A DNA stretch of 64,000 bases from Streptomyces californicus (GTDB taxonomy: Bacteria; Actinomycetota; Actinomycetes; Streptomycetales; Streptomycetaceae), in assembly GCF_000717645.1 (NCBI RefSeq), contig NZ_JNZZ01000018.1, positions 62,001-126,000 of the forward strand. Direction: 5' to 3'. Positions 8,268 through 16,921 of the stretch are shown here, piece by piece (positions within the stretch are counted from its first letter, which is position 1; each line of letters begins with the position of its first letter). A program made the position numbers and the translations under genes. A model generated the notes under the pieces. The model ran no database searches, was not told where the DNA came from, and was given only the letters and a program-made list of their open reading frames with translations.

Positions 8268-8666
8268 TCAGGCCTCCTCGGTCAGCAGGGGGTAGACGCC
8301 GTTCTCGTCATGATCCTCCCGTCCGGTCACGGGGGGGTTGAAGACACACACGCAGCGGAAGTCCGTCTTGGGCCGCATGGTGTGCCGCTCGTGCCCGTCC
8401 AGCAGGTACATGGTCCCGGGCGTGATCCAGTGCGTCTCGCCGGTCTCGTCGTTGGTGAGCTCGGCCTCGCCCTCGGTGCACAGCACGGCCTCGATGTGGT
8501 TCGCGTACCACATGGAGGTCTCCGTACCCGCGTAGAGCACGGTCTCGTGGAGCGAGAAGCCCACCTTCTCCTTGGCGAGCACGATGCGCTTGCTCTCCCA
8601 GGTGCCGGACGCGGCCTTCACATGCCGGTCGGTGTTCTCGATGTCACTGAACGATCGGACGATCAC
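8268..8666 (-). CDS. ectC: L-ectoine synthase EctC
   Basis: 132 residues, a single cupin domain that closes N-gamma-acetyl-diaminobutyrate to ectoine. Visible family features are the start [15 protein letters not shown], the conserved [20 protein letters not shown] and the C-terminal [17 protein letters not shown]. The start is GTG 8666; the frame stays open upstream only because of GC-rich sequence. A perfect hairpin separates it from ectB. Confidence 0.97.
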   Translation of the reverse strand: MIVRSFSDIENTDRHVKAASGTWESKRIVLAKEKVGFSLHETVLYAGTETSMWYANHIEAVLCTEGEAELTNDETGETHWITPGTMYLLDGHERHTMRPKTDFRCVCVFNPPVTGREDHDENGVYPLLTEEA

Positions 8667-8696
8667 GGTGAGCTGTCGCCTTTCTCTTCTCTGCGC

Positions 8697-8724
8697 GGGC
8701 CCCGGACCTCGCGGTCCGGGGCCC
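8697..8724 (-). terminator. Intercistronic hairpin between ectB and ectC
   Basis: GGGCCCCGGACC (8697-8708) and GGTCCGGGGCCC (8713-8724) form a perfect 12-bp stem with a TCGC loop in the 89-bp ectB-ectC gap. It resembles the operon terminators in this window, so it may partly stop transcription or protect the ectAB message. Confidence 0.6.
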
Positions 8725-8755
8725 CTCCTTCTTCGCCTGCCCCGGCAGCGCCGGG

Positions 8756-10018
8756 TCAGGCCGTCTCGCGGACGGAACGGGCCAGCGTGCGCAGGCCCTC
8801 GTCCAGTTCCTCGGGGGTGATGGTCAGCGGCGGGAGCAGCTTGACGACCTCGCTCTGCGGGCCGGAGGTCTCCAGCAGGAGCCCCAGCCGGAAGGCGCGG
8901 GCGCAGACCGCGGAGGCGCGCGCCGGGTCCTCGAACTCCATGCCCCACACCAGGCCGCGGCCGCGGAAGTGCGCGGTCGGCTCCTCGGCGCAGATGGCCA
9001 GCAGCGTCTGCTCGATCTGCTCGCCCCGGGCCAGGGTCTGCTTCTCCATCTGGCCGTCCGCCCAGTACGCCTGCAGCGCGGCGGCGGCCGTGACGAAGGC
9101 GGGGTTGTTGCCGCGGAAGGTGCCGTTGTGCTCGCCCGGCTCCCAGATGTCCAGCTCCGGCTTGAACAGGCAGAGCGACATCGGCAGGCCGTAGCCGCTG
9201 ATGGACTTCGACAGGGTGACGATGTCCGGGGTGATCCCGGCCTCCTCGAAGGAGAAGAAGCCGCCGGTGCGGCCGCAGCCCATCTGGATGTCGTCGACGA
9301 TCAGCAGCATGTCCTGGCGGTGGCACAGGTCCTGGAGCGCGCGCAGCCACTCGGCGCGGGCCACGTTGATGCCGCCCTCGCCCTGGACCGTCTCCACGAT
9401 CACGGCCGCGGGCTTGTTCAGCCCGGAGCCCTGGTCCTCCAGCAGCCGCTCGAACCAGAGGAAGTCCGGGACCTGGCCGTCGAAGTAGTTGTCGAACGGC
9501 ATCGGGGTGCCGTGCACCAGCGGGATGCCGGCCCCGGCGCGCTTGAACGCGTTGCCGGTGACGGCGAGCGAGCCCAGCGACATGCCGTGGAAGGCGTTGG
9601 TGAACGAGACGACGGACTCGCGGCCCTTGACCTTCCGGGCCAGCTTCAGCGCCGACTCGACTGCGTTGGTGCCGGTCGGGCCGGGGAACATCACCTTGTA
9701 CGGAAGGTCGCGCGGGCGCAGGATCACGTTCTGGAAGGTCTCCAGGAACGCGCGCTTGGCGGTGGTCGCCATGTCCAGGCCGTGGGTGATGCCGTCGCGC
9801 TCGATGTAGTCGATCAGCGCTCGTTTCAGCACCGGGTTGTTGTGGCCGTAGTTGAGCGAGCCGGCCCCGGCGAAGAAGTCCAGGTAGGAGTGGCCGTCCT
9901 CGTCGGTCAGCCGGGCTCCCTGCGCGCGGTCGAAGACGGCGGGCCAGCCGCGGCAGTAGCTCCGGACCTCGGACTCCAGGGTCTCGAAGACGCTCAGTGC
10001 GGGCGGGGTGATGGTCAC
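8756..10018 (-). CDS. ectB: Diaminobutyrate-2-oxoglutarate transaminase EctB
   Basis: 420 residues, class III PLP aminotransferase that forms L-2,4-diaminobutyrate from aspartate semialdehyde and glutamate, the first committed ectoine step. Motifs are [17 protein letters not shown], the PLP aspartate in [15 protein letters not shown] and the Schiff-base lysine in [16 protein letters not shown]. The start is GTG 10018 with GCAGGAG eight bases upstream. It follows ectA after an unusually long 216-bp gap. Confidence 0.97.
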   Translation of the reverse strand: MTITPPALSVFETLESEVRSYCRGWPAVFDRAQGARLTDEDGHSYLDFFAGAGSLNYGHNNPVLKRALIDYIERDGITHGLDMATTAKRAFLETFQNVILRPRDLPYKVMFPGPTGTNAVESALKLARKVKGRESVVSFTNAFHGMSLGSLAVTGNAFKRAGAGIPLVHGTPMPFDNYFDGQVPDFLWFERLLEDQGSGLNKPAAVIVETVQGEGGINVARAEWLRALQDLCHRQDMLLIVDDIQMGCGRTGGFFSFEEAGITPDIVTLSKSISGYGLPMSLCLFKPELDIWEPGEHNGTFRGNNPAFVTAAAALQAYWADGQMEKQTLARGEQIEQTLLAICAEEPTAHFRGRGLVWGMEFEDPARASAVCARAFRLGLLLETSGPQSEVVKLLPPLTITPEELDEGLRTLARSVRETA

Positions 10019-10234
10019 AGCGGATCTCCTGCGTGAGGGGGTGTGACGGGCGGTGGTCTGGTGCTCCCCGCCGCACGGATGCGGCCGGGACCGCGCCGGG
10101 TGGTCGGCCGGCGCGAAAAGTCGTGGGACCGGGGCGCACGGGTCGGGTGCGCCGGCCGGTGGGCCTGCGGATCGGTGGATCGGTGGATCGGACGGCGTAC
10201 GGGTCGGGTACGCCGGTGCCCGGAACGGGACGGC
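10019..10234 (-). other. 216-bp gap inside the ectoine operon
   Basis: No gene is supported here. It is far longer than the ectC-ectD spacer (6 bp). It contains a short direct repeat of GGATCGGT (three copies near 10170-10190) and repeated CGTACGGGTCGGGTACG sequence. It could hold a second promoter for ectB, but I see no convincing -35/-10. Confidence 0.5.
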
Positions 10235-10765
10235 TCAGGTGGTGAACGGGCCTATCCGGTAGAGCACCTCGGGCAGGTGCGTCTCCTCGGGGAACAGGTC
10301 GCCGTCGAAGAGGACCTCCCGCTCCAGTCCGACGTCGTGGCGCTGGGCGTAGGAGGTGAACAGCCGCTCGGAGGCGGTGTTGTCCGGGGTGATCGTCGTC
10401 TCCACCGACGACAGTCCCTGGTCGGCGGCGACCCGGGAGGTCAGCGCGTCCAGCAGAGCGGCGGCCAGTCCCTTGCCCCGGTGGGCCTGGTCAACGGCCA
10501 CCTGCCATACGACGAGCGTCTGGGGGCGGTCGGGCCTGAGGTAGCCCGTCACGAAGGCGATGGGCTCGCCGTTCTCGCCCCGGGCGACGGCGGACGTCGC
10601 GGCGAAGTCACGGCACCACAGCAGGTAGCTGTACGAGGAGTTCAGGTCCAGGACCTTGGAGTCGCGGGCGATGCGCCAGATCGCGGCTCCGTCCTCCACT
10701 CGCGGTGCATCGATACTGAGGAATTCGCTTCGGGCACGGGCAAAATCTGCTGGTGCGGCGGTCAT
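10235..10765 (-). CDS. ectA: Diaminobutyrate acetyltransferase EctA
   Basis: 176 residues, GNAT fold, acetylates diaminobutyrate at N-gamma. The acetyl-CoA loop is [20 protein letters not shown] near residue 105, and [18 protein letters not shown] is typical of EctA. ATG 10765 gives [17 protein letters not shown], a normal EctA beginning, but has no Shine-Dalgarno sequence: the bases before it are AT-rich. An in-frame TTG at 10810 also lacks one. The transcript may therefore be leaderless or nearly so. First gene of the operon. Confidence 0.95.
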   Translation of the reverse strand: MTAAPADFARARSEFLSIDAPRVEDGAAIWRIARDSKVLDLNSSYSYLLWCRDFAATSAVARGENGEPIAFVTGYLRPDRPQTLVVWQVAVDQAHRGKGLAAALLDALTSRVAADQGLSSVETTITPDNTASERLFTSYAQRHDVGLEREVLFDGDLFPEETHLPEVLYRIGPFTT

Positions 10766-11026
10766 GCGAATTGAATTTACCCAGCAAATTTCGAAATTGC
10801 ATCGTCGCAAGGGGTTGGTCGGAGCGCCTGCCTGTGTTATCAGGCGTGCGTGAGAACCCGCGCGATGCGGAGGTGGTTTCCTGCGCTTTGTCCCGAATTA
10901 ATCGGGCATAATGCCGCTCGTGTGGAGTCGGTCACAGGGTTGTAACTCTCGTGGAACCTGTCCGAATCACGAAGTTCGCGGCCAGAAAAAACTGACCCGT
11001 TTAGGTGACGGGAAAGCGGGCAGAAG
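10766..11026 (-). promoter_or_regulatory. ectA upstream region with AATTTCGAAATT palindrome
   Basis: This stretch is clearly more AT-rich than its surroundings. A perfect 12-bp palindrome, AATTTCGAAATT (10787-10798), lies 22 bp upstream of the ectA ATG inside a near-symmetric 17-bp element. Its position over or beside the promoter suits an operator for osmotic control. The rest, to 11026, contains no supportable gene; a 98-codon minus-strand frame here has no family resemblance. Confidence 0.5.
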
Positions 11027-11067
11027 AATGTGGGAAGCTGCTTTTCTATAAAGCAGCTTCCCACATT
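11027..11067 (-). terminator. Perfect 18-bp stem-loop after the aminotransferase
   Basis: AATGTGGGAAGCTGCTTT (11027-11044) and AAAGCAGCTTCCCACATT (11050-11067) pair without mismatch around a TCTAT loop. It begins eight bases after the stop of the minus-strand aminotransferase, so it should end that transcript and insulate the ectA promoter. It is AT-richer than other terminators here. Confidence 0.85.
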
Positions 11068-11074
11068 ATGAATA

Positions 11075-12181
11075 TCAGCGGCTCGTCCAGGTTTCCGAAA
11101 CGGCCCGACGGGCAGCCTCGATATCGACCCGAACACCCGCGTCCGCCAGCGCCGCGCCCACGGCCGCGAGCGAGGAGAGCACCGTGCCCCGCGTCGCGTC
11201 CGGGCCGTAGTGGTTGACCCGGATCATCTCCTTCGCCAGCGCCCCGCCGCCCGCGACGAGCGGCAGCACGGGGTCCGCCGCCACCGCGTGCGCGACCAGC
11301 GCGGTCGCGTCCGTTCCGGCCGGGACACGCAGCGTCGTGGCCACCGGCGCGGCGTCCCGCGCCTCGTGGACGTACGGCTCCAGGCCGCCGCCCAGCGCCA
11401 GCGCCCCGGCCCGGGTCGCCGCGGCCGCCGAGGCGTGGCGGGCCATCACGGTCTCCGCGCCCTCCTCCTCGATCCGCGCCACACACGCCTCCAGGCCCAG
11501 CATCTCCAGCTGCGCCGGCGCGTGCGGAAGCGCGGTCCGGCCGCCGTCGATCCAGCGCTCCTTCCAGTCCAGGAGGGAGAGGTAGGAACGGCGCGGCGCG
11601 GCCGGGTTGGCGGCCATCCGCTCCCAGGCCCGCTCGCTCACCGAGACCGCGGAGACCCCGGCGGGCCCGCCCATGGCCTTCTGCGCGCCGATCACGCACA
11701 GGTCGACGCCCCAGGCGTCCGGCAGCAGCGGCTCGGCGCCCACCGAGGCGACCGCGTCCAGCATGAACAGCGCCCCGTGCGCCCGGACCGCCTCACCGAT
11801 CTCCGCGACCGGGTTGGTGTTGCCGGTGGCCGCCTCCGCGTGGACCAGCGAGACGAAGTCGATCTCCGGGTGCGCGGCGAGCGCCTCGGCGACCTGGTCG
11901 GCGGTCACGGCGGTGTGGAAGGGCACGGCGAGGTCGACGACGGTCGCGCCGCAGTCACGCAGCCAGTTGCCGAAGGTCTGCCCGTACGGTCCGGTGACCA
12001 CGTTCAGCGCGGTCGACCCGGGGCGCGCGCCGCCGCGGATGCAGCCCTCCAGGGGCAGCAGGGCCTCGCCCTGGGTGATGACGACGTCCTGCTCGGTGGC
12101 CAGGAGCGCGGCCACCCGCCGTTCGATGGCCGCGAAACGCGCGGCGGTCAGCGGGGGGAGGTCGAGGAAGGGGTGCGTCAC
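11075..12181 (-). CDS. Class V aminotransferase, alanine-glyoxylate/serine-pyruvate type
   Basis: 368 residues, full length for the PucG/alanine-glyoxylate aminotransferase-like group. The PLP aspartate is in GALFMLDAVASVGAEPL and the Schiff-base lysine in DLCVIGAQKAMGGPAGV. Substrate binding is suggested by FVSLVHAEAATGNTNPV. The frame extends to an ATG at 12238, but GTG 12181 (VTHPFLDLPPLTAARF) has GAAGAGAG about nine bases upstream and starts where relatives do. It is divergent from the amidohydrolase. The exact amino donor is not predictable. Confidence 0.85.
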   Translation of the reverse strand: MTHPFLDLPPLTAARFAAIERRVAALLATEQDVVITQGEALLPLEGCIRGGARPGSTALNVVTGPYGQTFGNWLRDCGATVVDLAVPFHTAVTADQVAEALAAHPEIDFVSLVHAEAATGNTNPVAEIGEAVRAHGALFMLDAVASVGAEPLLPDAWGVDLCVIGAQKAMGGPAGVSAVSVSERAWERMAANPAAPRRSYLSLLDWKERWIDGGRTALPHAPAQLEMLGLEACVARIEEEGAETVMARHASAAAATRAGALALGGGLEPYVHEARDAAPVATTLRVPAGTDATALVAHAVAADPVLPLVAGGGALAKEMIRVNHYGPDATRGTVLSSLAAVGAALADAGVRVDIEAARRAVSETWTSR

Positions 12182-12285
12182 GGCGGGGCTCTCTTCGGTG
12201 TCGTTCGTCGGGGGCGGGCCTGGGCGGTCCGCCGACATGTTCCCGGGCCCTGGCAGCCTACCGACGGCCTCGTACAGTGCGGCAT

Positions 12286-13386
12286 ATGAGTGATCAGGAG
12301 GAGCAGCGGGTGCTGCGGGTGAAGGGCCGGGTCCTGGTCGGCCCGGACGAGGTGCGGGACGAACTGTGGGCCGTGGACGGCCGGATCACGTACGAGCGGC
12401 CACCGGGCGCGGACCGGGCCGAGACGGTACGGGGCTGGGCGCTGCCCGGCCTGGTCGACGCGCACTGCCACGTCGGCCTCGACCGGCACGGGCCCGTCGA
12501 CGCCGCGACCGCCGAACGCCAGGCGCTGACCGACCGGGAGGCCGGCACGCTGCTCGTCCGGGACGCCGGATCGCCCTCCGACACCCGGTGGATCGACGAC
12601 CGCGAGGACCTGCCGAAGATCATCCGGGCCGGCCGCCACATCGCCAGGACCCGCCGCTACATCCGCAACTACGCCCACGAGATCGAGCCCGGCGACCTCG
12701 TCGCGTACGTGGCGCGGGAGGCGAAGCGCGGCGACGGCTGGGTCAAGCTGGTGGGGGACTGGATCGACCGCTCCGTCGGGGACCTGACCGCCTGCTGGCC
12801 GCGCGGCGAGGTGGAGGCGGCCATCGCCGAGGCGCACCGGCTGGGCGCCCGGGTCACCGCGCACTGCTTCGCCGAGGAGTCGCTGCGCGATCTGGTGGAG
12901 GCGGGCATCGACTGCGTCGAGCACGCCACGGGCCTCACCGAGGACACCATCCCGCTCTTCGCCGAACGCGGGGTGGCGATCGTCCCGACGCTGGTCAACA
13001 TCGCCACCTTCCCTGACCTGGCGGCGGGCGGCGAGGCGAAGTTCCCCCGCTGGTCGGCCCATATGCGGCGGCTGTACGAGCGCCGCTACGACACCGTGCG
13101 CGCCGCGTACGACGCGGGCATCCCGGTCTACGTCGGCACCGACGCGGGCGGTTCCCTGGCGCACGGCCTGGTCGCCGGCGAGGTGGCCGAGCTGGTCAAG
13201 GCGGGCATCCCGCCGCTGGAGGCGCTGTCCGCCACCGCGTGGGGGGCGAGGCGCTGGCTGGGGCGGCCGGCGCTGGAGGAGGGCGCTCCGGCGGACCTGG
13301 TCGTGTACGACGAGGACCCGCGCGCGGACGTGCGGGTGCTGGCGGCCCCGCGGCACGTCGTGCTCGAAGGGCGGGTGGTCGGGTGA
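12286..13386 (+). CDS. Amidohydrolase family protein
   Basis: About 366 residues with the metal-dependent amidohydrolase TIM barrel of the imidazolonepropionase/prolidase type. Metal ligands are seen as HxH in GLVDAHCHVGLDRHGP, then histidines in RVTAHCFAEES and CVEHATGL, and the catalytic aspartate in VYVGTDAGGSLAHGLV. Two starts compete. A -10-like TACAGT (12273-12278) sits seven bases before ATG 12286, suggesting a leaderless mRNA. A strong AGGAGG at 12296-12301 lies eight bases before GTG 12310 (VLRVKGRVLVGP). The substrate is unknown. Confidence 0.88.
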   Translation: MSDQEEQRVLRVKGRVLVGPDEVRDELWAVDGRITYERPPGADRAETVRGWALPGLVDAHCHVGLDRHGPVDAATAERQALTDREAGTLLVRDAGSPSDTRWIDDREDLPKIIRAGRHIARTRRYIRNYAHEIEPGDLVAYVAREAKRGDGWVKLVGDWIDRSVGDLTACWPRGEVEAAIAEAHRLGARVTAHCFAEESLRDLVEAGIDCVEHATGLTEDTIPLFAERGVAIVPTLVNIATFPDLAAGGEAKFPRWSAHMRRLYERRYDTVRAAYDAGIPVYVGTDAGGSLAHGLVAGEVAELVKAGIPPLEALSATAWGARRWLGRPALEEGAPADLVVYDEDPRADVRVLAAPRHVVLEGRVVG

Positions 13387-13596
13387 CCCGGAACGGCGGC
13401 GCCGTCGGGTGAGCGGACGCGGCGCGCTGCGGGGAGCCGTGTTGACGAGCGGTGACGGACGCGCCTCCGGCTCGTTGGTCTTCCTCCGCGCGCCGCGCCA
13501 GGCGCGGTCTCCGGGCGGCTTGTACGGCCGATGCGGGGTGAATCGAGTGACGACAGGGAACGCCCGTGCCGAAAGATTCGAATGTGAGCGCTAAAA

Positions 13597-13641
13597 CCAC
13601 CCTTTGGGGTGAACTCACGCCAGGTGTCCGCCAGTTCACCC
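13597..13641 (+). promoter_or_regulatory. Alternative hairpins in the leader of the LAETG protein gene
   Basis: In the 357-bp gap 13387-13743, GGGTG (13607-13611) can pair upstream with CACCC (13598-13602) around a four-base loop, or, as GGGTGAACT (13607-13615), downstream with AGTTCACCC (13633-13641). The two pairings exclude each other, as in an attenuator; the nine-base inverted repeat could equally be a protein operator. The rest of the gap holds no gene I can support. Confidence 0.45.
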
Positions 13642-13743
13642 ACAGTGCGTAAAGATTCACGGAGTCGACGCCACCGGCGCGGGCGATGTCCCCCATTGGA
13701 CTGCCGCCGGTGGCTCCATGTCTCTTGTGGGGGTTCCACCATC

Positions 13744-14784
13744 TTGAACAGCAACACCTTCCGTCTCGCCGCCCTCGCGGTCGCCGCCGCTCCGGTCGTC
13801 CTGCTTGCCGCCGTCCCCGCGCACGCAGCCCAGGCGACGCCCGGCAAGGGCGAGGGCCGGGCGAGCGCGGTCGTGCTCCGCACCGGGCTCGACGTCTCGC
13901 TCCTCAACAAGTCCGTCCACGTGCCACTCAAGGCCACGCTCAACGAGGTGCAGGCCCCGGCCAGCGCGGAGAAGACCGCGCTCAGCGTGAACGTGGACGG
14001 CATGGAGGGCGGAGCCCCGGTCAGCATCCTGCGCGCCGACGTGGCCACCGCGAACGCCACGGTCGACGAGCACCGGGCGGAGGGGCTCACCAACCTGGTC
14101 AAGGCGAGGATCCACGTGCCCGGACTCACCGCGCTCTCGCTCGTCGAGGTCGAGAAGGTCACCTCCAAGGCGGTCTGCGAGGCGGGGAAGAAGCCCGTCG
14201 CCGAGTCGAACGTCCTCGGCCACGTCGCGGTCCTCGGCAAGAAGGTGACGCTCAGCGCGGCCGGCCCGACGCGGGTGGCGGTGCCGGGCGTCGGCGAGGT
14301 CACCCTCGATCTGTCCAAGACGGTGACCACCGAGCGGACGGCGGCCGCGACGGCGCTCCAGCTCAAGGTCGCGGTCAACCCGCTCAACCTCAACGTGGCC
14401 GAGGTGAACGGCGAGGTCACCCTCGCCGAGGCCACCTGCGAGACCCCGAAGACCCCCGGGAAGCCGGGCTCCACGGACGGCGGCGCGACGGGCGGTTCCA
14501 CCGACGGCGGCTCCACGGACGGCGGTTCGACGGGCGGCTCCACGGACGGCGGTTCCACCGGCGGTTCCACGGACGGTTCCACCGGTGGCGATAGCGGTGC
14601 CGGAGGCGACCAGGGCGGTACGAGCGGTGGCGACGTGAAGCCGCAGACCGGCCCCGGCGAGAACCTCGCGGAGACGGGCGGCAGCTCCGCCACCCCGTAC
14701 ATCGCGGGCGGCGCGGCCCTCCTGTTGGCCGTGGGCGCGGGCGCGACGGTGCTCGCGCGCAGGCGCGGCGCCGCCCGGAGCTGA
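13744..14784 (+). CDS. SCO1860-family LAETG-anchored surface protein
   Basis: 346 residues. An N-terminal Sec signal (FRLAALAVAAAPVVLLAAV, cleavage after AHA near residue 28) leads to a beta-rich domain of about 220 residues with two well-spaced cysteines. A Gly/Ser/Thr/Asp stalk of repeated GGSTDGG units follows. The end is a sortase signal: LAETG, a hydrophobic segment AGGAALLLAVGAGATVLAR and a basic tail. Streptomyces class E sortases use LAxTG. The start is a TTG at 13744 with GGGGG about nine bases upstream; no ATG or GTG lies in frame nearby before the signal peptide. Role at the cell wall unknown. Confidence 0.88.
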   Translation: MNSNTFRLAALAVAAAPVVLLAAVPAHAAQATPGKGEGRASAVVLRTGLDVSLLNKSVHVPLKATLNEVQAPASAEKTALSVNVDGMEGGAPVSILRADVATANATVDEHRAEGLTNLVKARIHVPGLTALSLVEVEKVTSKAVCEAGKKPVAESNVLGHVAVLGKKVTLSAAGPTRVAVPGVGEVTLDLSKTVTTERTAAATALQLKVAVNPLNLNVAEVNGEVTLAEATCETPKTPGKPGSTDGGATGGSTDGGSTDGGSTGGSTDGGSTGGSTDGSTGGDSGAGGDQGGTSGGDVKPQTGPGENLAETGGSSATPYIAGGAALLLAVGAGATVLARRRGAARS

Positions 14785-14814
14785 CCAGGACCGGTACGAC
14801 GCCGTAGCGCGTCC

Positions 14815-14844
14815 GGGGCGGGGCCCGACACCGGGCCCCGCCCC
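14815..14844 (+). terminator. Terminator after the LAETG protein gene
   Basis: GGGGCGGGGCCCG (14815-14827) and CGGGCCCCGCCCC (14832-14844) form a perfect 13-bp stem with an ACAC loop, 31 bases after the stop. The remaining sequence to 14996 is GC-rich with repeated CGGCC words and no gene. The hairpin can also serve the convergent cob gene. Confidence 0.8.
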
Positions 14845-14996
14845 TCCCCGGCCGTCAGGGGAACGGCCTCGGCGCCCTGCCGCCCCGTCCACCGCCGCTC
14901 GTACGCGAACCGCGTCGGCCCGGCCCCTTCCCGGCCGCACAAAGGCGCCTCAGCGCCGCGTCCGGCCCGGCCCCCTTCGGCCGTACGGGAGCCGGC

Positions 14997-16610
14997 TCAG
15001 CGCCCCGATCGGGCGGGCAGCGCCTGCACCGCCTGGTCCAGCGCCTGGAGGAAACGATTGGTCGTGATCCGGTCCCGGACCGCGAGCCGCAGCCACTGCG
15101 GCCCCAGACCCGGGAACGTGTCCCCGCGCCGGGCCGCGAAGCCCAGCAGCCGCAGCCGCTCCCGTACCTCCGCCGCCCGCTCCAGACGGACCAGGACGAA
15201 CGGCCCCCGGGCCTCCTCCACCACCTCGACCTCACTGAACTCGGCCAGCCCGGCGAGCAGATGGGCCCGGTCCACCGTGATCCGGTCCGCCGCGCCGGCC
15301 GCCTCCACCAGCGCCCGCGGCTCCATGCACGCCTCGGCCGCCGCGAGCGCCGGGGTCGAGACGGGCCACAGCGGCTGCGCGTCGGCCAGCAGCGCCACCG
15401 TCTCCGGCCCGGCCAGCACGTAGCCGATCCGCAGCCCGGCCAGCCCCCACGTCTTGGTGAGGCTGCGCAGCACCACCAGCCCGGGGATGTCCGTCCGTCC
15501 GCACAGCGCCTCGCGCTCGCCCGGAACCACGTCCATGAACGCCTCGTCGACCACCAGCGTCCGCCCCGGCCGCGCCAGTTTCTCCAGCAGGGCCGCCGGA
15601 TGCAGCACGGACGTCGGGTTCGTCGGATTGCCGACCACCACGAGGTCCGCCTCCTCGGGGACCGCCGCCGGATCGAGCCGGAAGCCGTCCTCGGCGCGCA
15701 GCAGGACCCGCCCCACCTCGTGTCCGGCCGCCCGCAGCGCGGCCTCCGGTTCGGTGAACTGCGGGTGCACCACGACCGGGCGGCGGGCCGGGAGGGCCCG
15801 CGCGATCAGGACGAACGCCTCGGCCGCGCCCGCCGTCAGCAGCACCCGGTCCTCCGGCAGCCCGTGCCGGTCGGCGACCGCCGCGCGGGCGGAGGACCCG
15901 TCGGGGTAGGCGGCGAGGGAGGCGAGCGAAGCGGCTATCCGCTCGCGCAGCCACTCCGGGGGCGTGTGGGTGCGGACGTTCACGGCGAGATCGGTCAGAT
16001 TCTCGCCGCGCACCTCCGCGTCGCCGTGGTGCCGCAGGTCGGGCCCGGCGCTCTCGATGTTCGTGGGGGGATTCATGGCAGCCATGGTGAACGGACGGGG
16101 GCCCGCCGTCACCGGTGAGGTGGAATTTTTCCTGTCCGAAACATCGCACGCCCCGGCGGCGGCCGGGTGCCGCCGGGCCACCGCGCAGGTCGCGGCCCCC
16201 CGGCCCGCCGCCTTCCCGCCGTTGCCGGCCCCGCCCGGGGCACGGGTCTTCGGGACCACCAGTTCGTCCGCGTCGATCAGCGCCGCCGCCTCGGCGACCG
16301 ACGGGGTCCCCACCGCCGCGCCCACCGCGTCCGACGGATGCGGGACGCGGACCGCGGCCAGCGCCCCGGCCGGATGGGTCCGCACCGGCACCCCGAGCCG
16401 GGCCGCCGCCCCCACGATCCCCGGCTCGTCCCCCTTGGCGTCGACCGTCGCGACCTCCGCCACGTCCGCCGGGTCCAGCCCCGCCGCGCTCAACGCCGCC
16501 TCGATGAGGGCGAACACGACCTCGTCGGGAACGCCCCTGCGCGCTCCGACCCCCACCACGAGACTGCGGGCGCCGGACGAGGGTCCGGGGCCGGCGGATG
16601 CTCCGTTCAT
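14997..16610 (-). CDS. cobC: CbiG C-terminal domain fused to CobC-like PLP aminotransferase
   Basis: 537 residues in one uninterrupted frame. Residues 15-140 match the CbiG C-terminal/CobE domain (SLVVGVGARRGVPDEVVFAL, DAKGDEPGIVGAAARLGVPV). After a linker of about 60 residues, from MNPPTNIESAGPDLRHHGDA on, it is a fold-type I PLP enzyme of the Rv2231c/CobC group, with NPTNPTS, the aspartate in TLVVDEAFMDVVPGE and the lysine in RSLTKTWGLAGLRIGY. Together these serve corrin ring contraction and the aminopropanol arm of cobalamin. ATG 16610 is chosen. Independent internal starts exist at 16085 and 16076 but lack ribosome sites. Confidence 0.75.
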   Translation of the reverse strand: MNGASAGPGPSSGARSLVVGVGARRGVPDEVVFALIEAALSAAGLDPADVAEVATVDAKGDEPGIVGAAARLGVPVRTHPAGALAAVRVPHPSDAVGAAVGTPSVAEAAALIDADELVVPKTRAPGGAGNGGKAAGRGAATCAVARRHPAAAGACDVSDRKNSTSPVTAGPRPFTMAAMNPPTNIESAGPDLRHHGDAEVRGENLTDLAVNVRTHTPPEWLRERIAASLASLAAYPDGSSARAAVADRHGLPEDRVLLTAGAAEAFVLIARALPARRPVVVHPQFTEPEAALRAAGHEVGRVLLRAEDGFRLDPAAVPEEADLVVVGNPTNPTSVLHPAALLEKLARPGRTLVVDEAFMDVVPGEREALCGRTDIPGLVVLRSLTKTWGLAGLRIGYVLAGPETVALLADAQPLWPVSTPALAAAEACMEPRALVEAAGAADRITVDRAHLLAGLAEFSEVEVVEEARGPFVLVRLERAAEVRERLRLLGFAARRGDTFPGLGPQWLRLAVRDRITTNRFLQALDQAVQALPARSGR

Positions 16611-16680
16611 CGGCGGGGTCCTGCCTTTCAGGTCGTACGACGCGGTGGTGCGGGGGAGGGGACGAGCCATCGCCGTATAC

Positions 16681-16850
16681 GGAACACGGGACGGACGGCA
16701 CGGAACGCGGAGCGAGCCGCGGGGGCCGGGGCCGTACGGGACACGGGGTGAGCCGCACGGGACGCCGGGTGAGCCGCACGGGACGCGGCCGGGGCCGTAC
16801 GGCGGGCGGGGTGAGTCGTGCGGAACGGGGGGCGGACGGCGTACCGGACG
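16681..16850. repeat. GC-rich direct repeats between cobC fusion and ZIP gene
   Basis: The 311-bp divergent gap 16611-16921 holds imperfect short repeats. The clearest is GGTGAGCCGCACGGGACGC, exact at 16747-16765 and 16768-16786 (period 21). GCCGGGGCCGTACGG also occurs twice, and a diverged GAGTCGTGCGGAACG follows near 16811. No gene is supported in this gap; promoters for both flanking genes must lie within or beside the repeats. Confidence 0.7.
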
Positions 16851-16921
16851 GGTGCGGCCGGCCCCGCCGGTAAGGACACCCTGGGATGCGGAGTGCGGGC
16901 CCGATCCGCTAGCAAGGGCCC

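Noticed and set aside
10840..11136. 98-codon minus-strand frame upstream of ectA
   Set aside because: It runs through the perfect terminator hairpin at 11027-11067 and resembles no family.
16020..16200. Possible second cobalamin riboswitch between the CbiG_C and CobC parts
   Set aside because: No AGCCAGGAGACC-like B12 box or GAATCCGGC core is present; the bases read as coding linker.
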